Source of the DNA: a virus
Length of the DNA: 38,217 nt
IMG/VR virus record: IMGVR_UViG_3300018082_000018
Coordinates: 1 to 38,217 of that record
Direction: 5' to 3' (one strand)
The notes below the pieces were generated by a model. It saw only the letters and a program-made list of their open reading frames with translations. It was not told where the DNA came from and ran no database searches. The position numbers were made by a program, and so were the translations under genes. How positions within the stretch are numbered: the first letter of the stretch is position 1; the number at the start of each line of letters is the position of its first letter. Positions 14,059 through 21,128 of the stretch are shown piece by piece.

Positions 14059-16191
14059 CTAGGCGCTCACTGCATAGCCAAATTTCACGTTTCCCACCAT
14101 CGGGCCGCCGTGGGGCATACAGGCCCAGTAAGCACGGATTGTGGTGGCGTCAACGACGTATCCAGTGATGTGAACCTGATCCATTTCTGCCTCATCCTGC
14201 CGGTCGCCTTTACCGGTATAAGGCCCGGCTTTCTGCTGAATCAGCACTTGCTTATTAGCCGTGAGACCTGAAAGCCCGGCGATGTCGAAAGTTCCAGAAT
14301 ATTGCGCGGGGCTCGCCCCAAAAGTCATCACCCGATTTCCGATTCCACTAGAAGAGACCGCGACAAAAAGGCTGTTTCCGAAGGTGACTCCAAAGGTGAC
14401 TGATTCCCAGGTATTATCAATTGCGCTCGTTTGAATCGTCCAGGTGATCCCATCTGGACTGGTCATCACCCGATTTCCGATTCCACTATCAGAGACCGCG
14501 ACAAAAAGGTTGTTTCCGAAGGTGACTGATCGCCAAGCATTATCAGCCGCGCTTACTCTACTAGTCCAGACGATCCCATCTGGACTGGTCATCACCCGAT
14601 TTCCGATTCCATTAGCAGAGACCGCGACAAAAAGGTTGTTTCCGAAGGTGACTGATTGCCAGGTGTTATCAACGGCGCTTACTCTACTAGTCCAGATGAT
14701 CCCATCTGGACTGGTCATCACTCGATTTCCGATTCCATCAAGAGAGACCGCGACAAAAAGGTTGTTTCCGAAGGTGACTGAGAGCCAGAGATTATCAACG
14801 GCGCTTACTCTACTAGTCCAGGTGATCCCATCTGGACTGGTCATCACCCGATCTCCGATTCCACTAGAAGAGACCGCGACAAAAAGGTTGTTTCCGAAGG
14901 TGACTGATTGCCAGTTATTATCAACGGCGCTCGTTTGAATCGTCCAGGTGATCCCATCTGGACTGGTCATCACCCGATTTCCGATTCCACTATCAGCGAC
15001 CGCGACAAAAAGGCTGTTTCCGAAGGTGACTGATCGCCAGTTATTATCAACGGCGCTTACTCTACTAGGCCAGGTGATCCCATCTGGACTGGTCATCACC
15101 CGATTTCCGATTCCACTAGAAGAGACCGCGACAAAAAGGTTGTTTCCGAAGGTGACTGATTGCCATGTGTTATCAACGGCGCTTACTCTACTAGTCCATA
15201 TTCTATACGCTTGGCCTAGTTCTATTTCTACTTCTGTAAACGATGTTCCACCCGACGCGGTTGACGCAATCGTCACCTGCCCTGCCTTTCGAGTGAGCGT
15301 AACATTTGTCCCGGCCTTCAGATTATCGACTCTATCGGCCCTCTTTCCAAAGACCTGTCCTGCCTCAATCATGTTCTGATCGTCAACCGCTGTTCCTCCT
15401 CCGGTCGAAGCAATCGTAACCTCACCCAATTTTCGGGTCAAGGTGACGTTCGATCCGGCCTTTAATCTATCCACTAGTTTATCACTGGTTCGGAAAGACC
15501 GGCCCGCTAGAATCAGGTTTGACTCCTCGACAATTACTGCAAGAATCCTCTGCCCAAGTTTCTTGGTGATACCGACTGCCGTCCCTGCTGCAACCTCGAA
15601 AAAGTCGCGCACTCTGCGGGAAAAGACCTGCCCGGGCTCAATGATTTGCTGATCGTCTCCGGAAACAGTTGCTGGGGCAGAGATCGTGGTTTCACCGAGC
15701 TTTCGGGTCAGCGTAATGCTTGTCCCCGCTTTCAGGCGATCCTGCTCTTTGGTGCGCTTGCTGAATGCTTGTCCGGAAAGAACTGAGCTGGAGTCATCGA
15801 CTACGGCATTTATGACTCGCTGCCCAAGTTTCCGGGTGACTGTAATAGCAGTTCCTGCCACAATCTCAAATGAGTCCTTAACGCGAATGGCAAATATCTG
15901 AGCCGCGAGAATCAGATTACGCTCCTCGACGATCAATGAAATGACTCTCAACCCTAGTTTTCTTGTTAGGGTTAAGGCGGAATTGGCCGATCCTACAGCA
16001 ACCTCGAAAAACGACCTGGCGTGATCCAAGAATGCCCGTTTTGAATTGATATCGTTCGATGTGCCGACGAAGTTATCCGTCAGAGAGTCAAACGTGCGTT
16101 GAATTCCGTGCACGATCTGATAAAAGCTGTTCTGAAATGCTTTCGTGTAGCTGCCAGCCTCTCTGTTGTTTGGGTTGCCGTGCAGACTCAT
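14059..16191 (-). CDS. Tail fibre / receptor-binding protein with repeat shaft and seven-bladed beta-propeller
   Basis: The protein is 710 aa; ATG 16191 overlaps the previous stop. Residues 1-60 likely anchor it to the tail. Residues about 60-330 hold six degenerate repeats of the form LKAGTNVTLTRKLGEVTIAS followed by a variable linker, like shaft repeats of trimeric fibres. Residues about 333-625 contain seven 42-residue repeats (SAVDNxWxSVTFGNNLFVAV, then RVMTSPDGITW), matching a seven-bladed beta-propeller. The last 85 residues (QVLIQQKAGPYTGKG to MPHGGPMVG) form a separate C-terminal domain. It would recognise the host surface. Blade seven contains a four-residue duplication (VTFGVTFG). 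Confidence 0.8.
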   Translation of the reverse strand: MSLHGNPNNREAGSYTKAFQNSFYQIVHGIQRTFDSLTDNFVGTSNDINSKRAFLDHARSFFEVAVGSANSALTLTRKLGLRVISLIVEERNLILAAQIFAIRVKDSFEIVAGTAITVTRKLGQRVINAVVDDSSSVLSGQAFSKRTKEQDRLKAGTSITLTRKLGETTISAPATVSGDDQQIIEPGQVFSRRVRDFFEVAAGTAVGITKKLGQRILAVIVEESNLILAGRSFRTSDKLVDRLKAGSNVTLTRKLGEVTIASTGGGTAVDDQNMIEAGQVFGKRADRVDNLKAGTNVTLTRKAGQVTIASTASGGTSFTEVEIELGQAYRIWTSRVSAVDNTWQSVTFGNNLFVAVSSSGIGNRVMTSPDGITWPSRVSAVDNNWRSVTFGNSLFVAVADSGIGNRVMTSPDGITWTIQTSAVDNNWQSVTFGNNLFVAVSSSGIGDRVMTSPDGITWTSRVSAVDNLWLSVTFGNNLFVAVSLDGIGNRVMTSPDGIIWTSRVSAVDNTWQSVTFGNNLFVAVSANGIGNRVMTSPDGIVWTSRVSAADNAWRSVTFGNNLFVAVSDSGIGNRVMTSPDGITWTIQTSAIDNTWESVTFGVTFGNSLFVAVSSSGIGNRVMTFGASPAQYSGTFDIAGLSGLTANKQVLIQQKAGPYTGKGDRQDEAEMDQVHITGYVVDATTIRAYWACMPHGGPMVGNVKFGYAVSA
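14330..15205 (-). repeat. Seven 126-bp tandem repeats encoding propeller blades
   Basis: The block ggtcatcacccgatttcc recurs at 14461, 14587, 14713 (one change), 14839 (one change), 14965 and 15091, exactly 126 bp apart. DNA identity between copies is very high, with substitutions clustered at a few codons, pointing to recent expansion or ongoing gene conversion. Confidence 0.9.
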
Positions 16192-17204
16192 TTCCGTTTT
16201 CCCCTCAACTTGGCTGCAAGGTGATCCAGTCCCCGGTACATGCCTGACTGACGCTGCGCGAGTTGACCGCCTTTTTGGCCGCCTCTACTGCCCTTGATGC
16301 CCATGCTTCCCCAATCAGGGGCTTGAACTATCCGGGCATTCCCCGTAGTTGGGTCGAGATGTGCCGGGCCGCCATCATCGAAGCTGAGCGTCGGAATTTG
16401 TAACCCGCCGCCGGGGCCGCCTGAGAAATGGGGGAGTCCCGGAGAAACAATCGAGGGATTCCCAGGAGGAATTGCTACTGCTTCTGATCCACCTGTGCAA
16501 AGGTCGGGGCCGAGCGGTAGGCTTCCAACAATCGTGGCCCCACCCCCACCCAGACCGGTGTTTGGCTCTGGGCTTGCTCCGGTCATTTCGTAGAAAAATG
16601 TGTTTGATGCTGCAAAGGGAGGCGTAGCCCCACACACTGCCACCGCCTTTAGTTCGGCCAGTGTCAGATTCAGTCCACCCCATCGTCCAACCCTTTGCAG
16701 CTTTCCATTAAAGGCTTCCTCTGGTGTTCCAATATTGTTTACGGCCCCGACAAACACCTTATCGGCAGAATTGCTGAGTATCACTCCCCCACCGCTAGAT
16801 GTCCCCAAAGAAACAACACCGCTAGGGATCAAACCGACAAAAAACTCGGCAGACGGCGGGGGACTGGTGCTTGTTATGTTTACCGCCACAAACAGCGATA
16901 ATCCAACTTGCAGCCAGTCTTGGGATGCCCCGCCGAGTATGATAAGTGGCTTCGACAACTCCCATGCTGAACCGCCGCTGATCCACTTTATAGAGAGTTG
17001 ACTACTCCCGGTTATTACAAGTCGGTAGCCTCCGGGTGGCGATGTTCCAGCCTGAAAGTGCTTGTTCCCAAAAATTACTTTCTCACCGGTCAACGATGCA
17101 ACTCTAATCCAAGCGCATTGAGCCGATGCACCGTCAAACAAAAACCTGTCAACAGTGTCCAAATAATTGGACACTGACCCGTTAAAAGTTCGTGATACTC
17201 CCAT
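16188..17204 (-). CDS. Tail protein with LamG / concanavalin-like domain
   Basis: The protein is 338 aa; ATG 17204 overlaps the stop of the gp10-like gene (TGATG). Residues 1-205 follow the LamG or ConA-like jelly-roll order: FNGSVSNYLDT, then CAWIRVASLTGEKVIFGNK, a central GGYRLVI and LSIKW strand pair, and VGAVNNIGTPEEAFNGKLQRVG, ending WGGLNLTLAELKAV. Such domains bind glycans or mediate fibre attachment. The C-terminal 130 residues are Gly/Pro-rich, then basic. Its place between hub and fibre suggests a tail-spike or adaptor that binds surface sugar; this is inference. Confidence 0.65.
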   Translation of the reverse strand: MGVSRTFNGSVSNYLDTVDRFLFDGASAQCAWIRVASLTGEKVIFGNKHFQAGTSPPGGYRLVITGSSQLSIKWISGGSAWELSKPLIILGGASQDWLQVGLSLFVAVNITSTSPPPSAEFFVGLIPSGVVSLGTSSGGGVILSNSADKVFVGAVNNIGTPEEAFNGKLQRVGRWGGLNLTLAELKAVAVCGATPPFAASNTFFYEMTGASPEPNTGLGGGGATIVGSLPLGPDLCTGGSEAVAIPPGNPSIVSPGLPHFSGGPGGGLQIPTLSFDDGGPAHLDPTTGNARIVQAPDWGSMGIKGSRGGQKGGQLAQRQSGMYRGLDHLAAKLRGKRK

Positions 17205-18967
17205 CAGTGCATCCCCACTTCATACCATTCTTCGGCTTCCATCAGGATGAACGGCTCGTTAGCTTCATGCACCACTTGATACTGCCTGTTGATGTACTCC
17301 CCGAACATGATTGCGTTGGAATAGCCGTCAGCAACCGTGTAGAAGAACTCTTCGAAGGCTACTCCGGGCTCACGGAACCTGATGCGCGAAGATCCGACTT
17401 GATCGAATACCAAGGTTCCCTCGAATTTCTTGTGGAGACTTCCTTTCTGGTGCACGTTCGAATCAAGCTGCATTCTGATCGTGGCCGCACCGTCAAGCCC
17501 ACCCGCGTAGGAGTACATCTTGCCGTTGGCTCTGCGGTCGCCCACAAGATATTTCTGCTGTTCTACCCAAAATTCTGAGCACTGCCCCGCGAAGGCTCCA
17601 TAAGACTCTGTGCCGCCCGTGAGCGTAGCTGCCCCGAAGCTGAGAACTATTGAGGCCTCCGTAGTGGCAACACTGTTTCCAAACGTTCCTGAGTAGAAGG
17701 AAACGAAGAGCTGCGTCGTGTCAGTGTTCGTTGTGGCCGTCGCTTGATCGTTTGTAAGCGTCCCGTCTCCGTAGGTCGTTCCGGCCCCCGCCGTCCCATT
17801 GACAGCACTCTTTAAATTGTCTAAGGCTGCTGCTGCGGATGCGCCTATGAGAACCTCTCCCGCAACAGCGGGCGAAGTGAGCGCTGTTTTGAACGTGTAC
17901 GTGTACGTTCCAACAGTAACCGAGTCACCATCTGCCGGAGCCACGCCGGTGCTCGTGAGCGTCCCACTAGCTGAGGCTCCGGCCCATAGACCAAACTGGC
18001 TCCACTGACGAGTTCGGAGGTTGAATGCGAAAGTGATATCGTCCGCGATGAAGGACACGCAATAGAACGGTTTTCCATCATCAACGATAAGGAATGCGCG
18101 CCCATCGCTGGGAGTCGTGAGGGCTTGAAGTTGTCTGTCATAGCTTTCTGACGCTACGACTGGCCGTCGTCCTTCAATCCGCATGAGCCGAATTGCACCA
18201 TCGACACGGCTGAGAAAGTAAAGCGTATTATCGACGTTAAGCAAGGAGTCGGGGGCCACGATTCCGTAGGGACTAATCCCGCCATCAATGCGGGCAAACG
18301 GCGAATCTCCATCGTTGTAGCTGGCCTCCATCGACTCAGGCCCAAAGCAGTAGATTTCCTGCCATTGCACGGCCACGGCGGTACAACTATCCCCGAGAGC
18401 TTCATTATTGAAAACTTCCCAAGAGTCGCTAGCGATGTAGCCATTGGCTTTGTCATCTGAGAAATTCAGGTCTCCCGGAACCCCACCACCGCCGATCTCT
18501 CCATCGCAGACGAGGAACCCGTCCAGATATGCGATGAATGTCACGCCGGTGGGCGCGTTCCCCCCGGTGAGAGCTGTCACAGTCAGCGCCACGGTGTCCA
18601 CTTTAGCGATGGTGCCGCCGTGCGCGATGAATACGTTCGTGCCGTCTTCAGTGAAATGTGGCACAGTCCCGACTGTGAGCGTGGCCCCAGTGTAGGCCGT
18701 GAATGTGCCGTTCGAGTTGATCTGGTACACTACGCCGTTCGTGACGCCGAGGATGGCCGTTACCGGCAGTCCCTTCGTGCGGTAGATGCCGTCCCATTTG
18801 GCCGAACCCTGCGTTCCGAAGTCGGTCAACCCCTTGCGCTTAACGTAGTGCTTCAGCTCGTTGACATAGCCATCAATTATTTTCCCGAGCATCTTCTCGT
18901 TTAATTCGGCGTTCGATTTGGCGGTCGGATACGCCATGTCACCGAATGAGATCAAATGAGACGGCAT
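17204..18967 (-). CDS. P22 gp10-like packaged-DNA stabilisation / tail hub protein with inserted Ig-type module
   Basis: The protein is 587 aa from ATG 18967, with GAGGGG upstream. Its overall order fits the P22 gp10 tail-hub family: a repeating strand pattern with GTVPHFTEDGTNVFIAHGG near 99-118, SDDKANGYIASDSWEVF near 170-187, and late VGDRRANGKMYSY. Residues about 334-455 are an extra module (GTLTSTGVAPADGDSVTVG to FGAATLTGG), identical in design to those in the 510-aa protein at 21125-22657. It is placed after QWSQFGLW, inside the gp10-like body. The hub closes the portal channel after packaging and carries the tail parts. Neighbours are the gp4-like gene and the LamG and fibre genes. Confidence 0.75.
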   Translation of the reverse strand: MPSHLISFGDMAYPTAKSNAELNEKMLGKIIDGYVNELKHYVKRKGLTDFGTQGSAKWDGIYRTKGLPVTAILGVTNGVVYQINSNGTFTAYTGATLTVGTVPHFTEDGTNVFIAHGGTIAKVDTVALTVTALTGGNAPTGVTFIAYLDGFLVCDGEIGGGGVPGDLNFSDDKANGYIASDSWEVFNNEALGDSCTAVAVQWQEIYCFGPESMEASYNDGDSPFARIDGGISPYGIVAPDSLLNVDNTLYFLSRVDGAIRLMRIEGRRPVVASESYDRQLQALTTPSDGRAFLIVDDGKPFYCVSFIADDITFAFNLRTRQWSQFGLWAGASASGTLTSTGVAPADGDSVTVGTYTYTFKTALTSPAVAGEVLIGASAAAALDNLKSAVNGTAGAGTTYGDGTLTNDQATATTNTDTTQLFVSFYSGTFGNSVATTEASIVLSFGAATLTGGTESYGAFAGQCSEFWVEQQKYLVGDRRANGKMYSYAGGLDGAATIRMQLDSNVHQKGSLHKKFEGTLVFDQVGSSRIRFREPGVAFEEFFYTVADGYSNAIMFGEYINRQYQVVHEANEPFILMEAEEWYEVGMH

Positions 18968-18968
18968 C

Positions 18969-19286
18969 CTATTTCCCCTCGAAGATCCTCACCAGTCCCG
19001 CGTCTACCGAAAGCTCGGGCACCATCAGAACGATATAAGCCCCATCTTCACCTCTGAAGCGGGCAATCCGCAACTCAGAAATTCCTTGTGACCGAAGTAT
19101 CAGCAACGGCTCAGTGTTCCACTTCTCGTTGTCGAGCACTTGAATCTGACGAACCAAAGAGAAGCACTTGGGGTCTTTGCCGCACTGCTTGATGATCTCT
19201 TTCACGTCCTTGTTAACTCTGTCCTTACCCAACAGCGAGATCCCCAGGACTAAAACCATAAGTAAAGCCCTCCCCAATTTCCTCAT
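18969..19286 (-). CDS. Small exported or membrane-anchored protein, 105 aa
   Basis: ATG 19286 overlaps the gp4-like stop (ATGA). Residues 1-20 form a signal-like or anchor helix (RALLMVLVLGISLLG) behind a basic start. No lipobox cysteine is present. The rest is soluble with two cysteines close together (CGKDPKC). It could be a periplasmic factor such as superinfection exclusion or a virion-associated membrane factor. Family not recognised. Confidence 0.6.
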   Translation of the reverse strand: MRKLGRALLMVLVLGISLLGKDRVNKDVKEIIKQCGKDPKCFSLVRQIQVLDNEKWNTEPLLILRSQGISELRIARFRGEDGAYIVLMVPELSVDAGLVRIFEGK

Positions 19287-20008
19287 GAGCTAAAACCTCC
19301 ATCCATTATATTGAATCGCCTGCTCGCGGCCCGCAGCATCGGCGCCACATCCGCGAGGGGCGGGGGCGTGGAGTGTAGAGATGTTATGCTGTCCAGCTCT
19401 TCCTGAGCCATCAGGATGACGTTTCTGCTGGGCTGTCTGCCCACGTCATCGGAAATCTCAAGGACAAGGTTGTAGAGCAACGCAGCGTGGTACTCGATAG
19501 GAAACGCAATCGGGTTCGCAATCGAGGTATACTCTGCCAGCGCCTCAAGCGTGCTCAGGTTGAGCTGGAGAGCCGTGCTCGGCACGAAGTACGGAAACAG
19601 AGTCCAGTTCGTCAGGCCGAACTGGCAGAACAGTTGAAACGGGTAGCCCTGTGTTGACGGCACCTGCTTCATGTCGAAGTCAACCTTCGTGATAATGTCT
19701 ACGGGATACGTGACGCCAGCGCCGGTGTCTTTGAACGAGCAGCCCTCCAGGAACTTCAGCGGGCGCGCGTTCGTGAAGTCGGCACCGGTCGGCCCAAGTG
19801 TCTTGGACGCGGCTACTGCGTCCCAGGTGAATTGGCGCGTGTACTGGACAGCCTGGAGTCCGGGACGCTTCGACCACTTCCTGAGCATCAGGTTGAGAAG
19901 GTCGAGGAAGTCCTGATTCTGTTGGTTCGTGGGGGTTCCACCCGAGCGCAGAACACCGCTCTTTCTCATCGCCGCTTTGATTAGATCCCCGGCTGTAGCG
20001 AGTGCCAT
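19283..20008 (-). CDS. P22 gp4-like head-to-tail connector protein
   Basis: The 241-aa protein begins ATAGDLIKAAMRKSGVL, followed by TPTNQQNQDFLDLLNLMLRKW. This is the characteristic N-terminal helix pattern of the gp4-type tail accessory factor that extends the portal ring. Aromatic and proline-rich beta segments follow (YPFQLFCQFGLTNWTLFPYF). It comes just before the gp10-like gene, as in P22. It would bind the portal after packaging and provide the seat for the hub. Confidence 0.8.
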   Translation of the reverse strand: MALATAGDLIKAAMRKSGVLRSGGTPTNQQNQDFLDLLNLMLRKWSKRPGLQAVQYTRQFTWDAVAASKTLGPTGADFTNARPLKFLEGCSFKDTGAGVTYPVDIITKVDFDMKQVPSTQGYPFQLFCQFGLTNWTLFPYFVPSTALQLNLSTLEALAEYTSIANPIAFPIEYHAALLYNLVLEISDDVGRQPSRNVILMAQEELDSITSLHSTPPPLADVAPMLRAASRRFNIMDGGFSS

Positions 20009-20011
20009 TGA

Positions 20012-20140
20012 CTAGTACCCCGCCATTTTTCGCTTCTTCGCGTTTTTCTTCGTGACATACTCATCCATCGACTTTGCGTCATCAGGATGAGGCTTTGTCA
20101 CTTTCTTCTCAAACTTTGTGAACTTCTTGGGATATGGCAT
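20012..20140 (-). CDS. Small basic protein, 42 aa
   Basis: Starts at ATG 20140 with AAGGAAGGT upstream and stops at TAG 20014-20012. It is extremely lysine-rich (PKKFTKFEKKVTK, VTKKNAKKRKM), so probably nucleic-acid or capsid-binding. It lies between the holin candidate and the gp4-like gene and fills an otherwise empty gap. No family recognised. Confidence 0.6.
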   Translation of the reverse strand: MPYPKKFTKFEKKVTKPHPDDAKSMDEYVTKKNAKKRKMAGY

Positions 20141-20145
20141 CTGAC

Positions 20146-20370
20146 TTACCTTCCTTTGTTCGTGAAGTACCCAATCAAGGCCAGCACGACGGCAGTTACT
20201 GCGCTCGTAATATGCTCCGTGTCGCCTTCGACCAGCTTACCGAAGTCGATGTTCGCGGACAGCAGAGCTGCACCGAGAACGCCTACCAGTGTGGTCTTAT
20301 GGTCGGCAGAGATTTTGCTGAGGACGTTCTTGATAATTCGAGTGACTGCAAATTTCTTCAGGAAGTTCAT
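20146..20370 (-). CDS. Holin candidate, 74 aa
   Basis: ATG 20370 overlaps the endolysin stop (ATGA). There is a basic amphipathic N-terminus, then hydrophobic segments at about 27-40 (TLVGVLGAALLSA) and 54-69 (ITSAVTAVVLALIGYF), and a short basic tail. Two membrane spans with charged ends fit a class II holin, and the neighbour is an endolysin. Proof of pore formation is absent. The design also resembles other small phage membrane proteins. Confidence 0.65.
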   Translation of the reverse strand: MNFLKKFAVTRIIKNVLSKISADHKTTLVGVLGAALLSANIDFGKLVEGDTEHITSAVTAVVLALIGYFTNKGR

Positions 20371-20708
20371 GTTGGGTCGTACTCCAGGTGGAGATGCTCA
20401 TTTTCCTTTCCTAGACTCTCCAAAATTACGTCGAACCCAAGAGGGCTTAGCTGCTTTTTTACTTCGTTGAACACCAACAATTTCAGGGACTCGTTCATCA
20501 GATTCTTCGTCCGAAAATCCACTGCCAGCCCCTCGTAGTGCTTCGACTTCAGTTTGTGGATCTTCAGCTTCGGGTCGTCCCAAACTGCTGTCACCACTGT
20601 TTCCATCAGCGTTTTCCCCGTGAAGATTCGCTCCACTAGCTGAATCGCCAGCACTGTCTGCGGCTGGATCTTGTTCAGGCTTACTCCCGCTTTGAATGAC
20701 AGACTCAT
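20367..20708 (-). CDS. Endolysin, M15 / VanY-type peptidase
   Basis: The protein is 113 aa from ATG 20708, with GGGAG upstream. It carries the zinc motif of LAS-type peptidases: SKHYEGLAVDF (H57, D64) and EHLHLEYD (E104, H105, H107). These enzymes cut the peptide part of peptidoglycan (D-Ala-D-Ala carboxypeptidase or L-Ala-D-Glu endopeptidase, as in T5 endolysin). There is no signal peptide, so release depends on the holin that follows. The reading frame lies almost wholly inside the frame of the 174-aa gene on the same strand. Confidence 0.85.
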   Translation of the reverse strand: MSLSFKAGVSLNKIQPQTVLAIQLVERIFTGKTLMETVVTAVWDDPKLKIHKLKSKHYEGLAVDFRTKNLMNESLKLLVFNEVKKQLSPLGFDVILESLGKENEHLHLEYDPT

Positions 20709-20922
20709 ATTTTCTCTCCCATTTGTGCTCCGCGTTGAAAAACCCCGCCGCTGCTTGCTCTGCGACCTTCTCCGGACTCCAGAAGTCACGTGGTGATTCA
20801 CACCATCCACTCACCTGAAGAACTCTCAGCTCGTGCTCTGACAACTCATCCGTATTCACTACCTTCCTCCCGCCCTGTGGATGGAACACCGCGAAAATTG
20901 GGCTCTTGATTTCACCGCTCAT
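20398..20922 (-). CDS. Hypothetical protein whose acidic C-terminal half overprints the endolysin gene
   Basis: The protein is 174 aa from ATG 20922, which overlaps the previous gene. The first 65 residues look like a genuine small phage domain (IFAVFHPQGGRKVVN, then LQVSGWCESPRDFWSPEKV); I recall similar P-x-x-R-V and GW-x-SP patterns in phage capsid-region proteins. From about residue 72 the frame runs through the endolysin gene for 311 nt. There it encodes low-complexity acidic sequence, then a basic end (RSKKAAKPSWVRRNFG). The C-terminal half may be overprinted and expressed, or may be passive extension. Confidence 0.55.
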   Translation of the reverse strand: MSGEIKSPIFAVFHPQGGRKVVNTDELSEHELRVLQVSGWCESPRDFWSPEKVAEQAAAGFFNAEHKWERKYESVIQSGSKPEQDPAADSAGDSASGANLHGENADGNSGDSSLGRPEAEDPQTEVEALRGAGSGFSDEESDERVPEIVGVQRSKKAAKPSWVRRNFGESRKGK

Positions 20923-21128
20923 TTCTTCCCCCCGAGTTTTTCCTGGACGCACTTCAGTACACCTGAAATGTCGCTGTAGATGATCTGCCTAGACTGGCCC
21001 GGCGAAGCATAGTCTTCATGGTCAACAGTTACGATGAAACCATTCTTTGCCTTGCGGATCGCAACTCCAACCACTTCAGTTTTCTTCTCGTTCTTCTTTG
21101 CTGCATACTCTTCCATTGCTTTGCTCAT
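20919..21128 (-). CDS. Hypothetical protein, 69 aa
   Basis: ATG 21128 overlaps the previous stop (ATGA). The N-terminus is a lysine/glutamate-rich helix (KAMEEYAAKKNEKK), followed by an alternating strand pattern (VVGVAIRKAKNGFIVTVDHED) and a closing helix (ISGVLKCVQEKLG). A small alpha/beta protein with no known motif, placed between the decoration-like gene and the lysis genes. Confidence 0.65.
   Translation of the reverse strand: MSKAMEEYAAKKNEKKTEVVGVAIRKAKNGFIVTVDHEDYASPGQSRQIIYSDISGVLKCVQEKLGGKK

Noticed and set aside
14444-15379. Long plus-strand frames with IPSGLVITRFPIPL repeats
   Set aside because: They are mirror frames of the 126-bp propeller repeats; the minus strand gives the coherent fibre protein.
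20760-20820. Second CACGTG-containing site near 20787 as another parS
   Set aside because: Flanks do not fit TGTTN or NAACA; only the six-base centre is shared.
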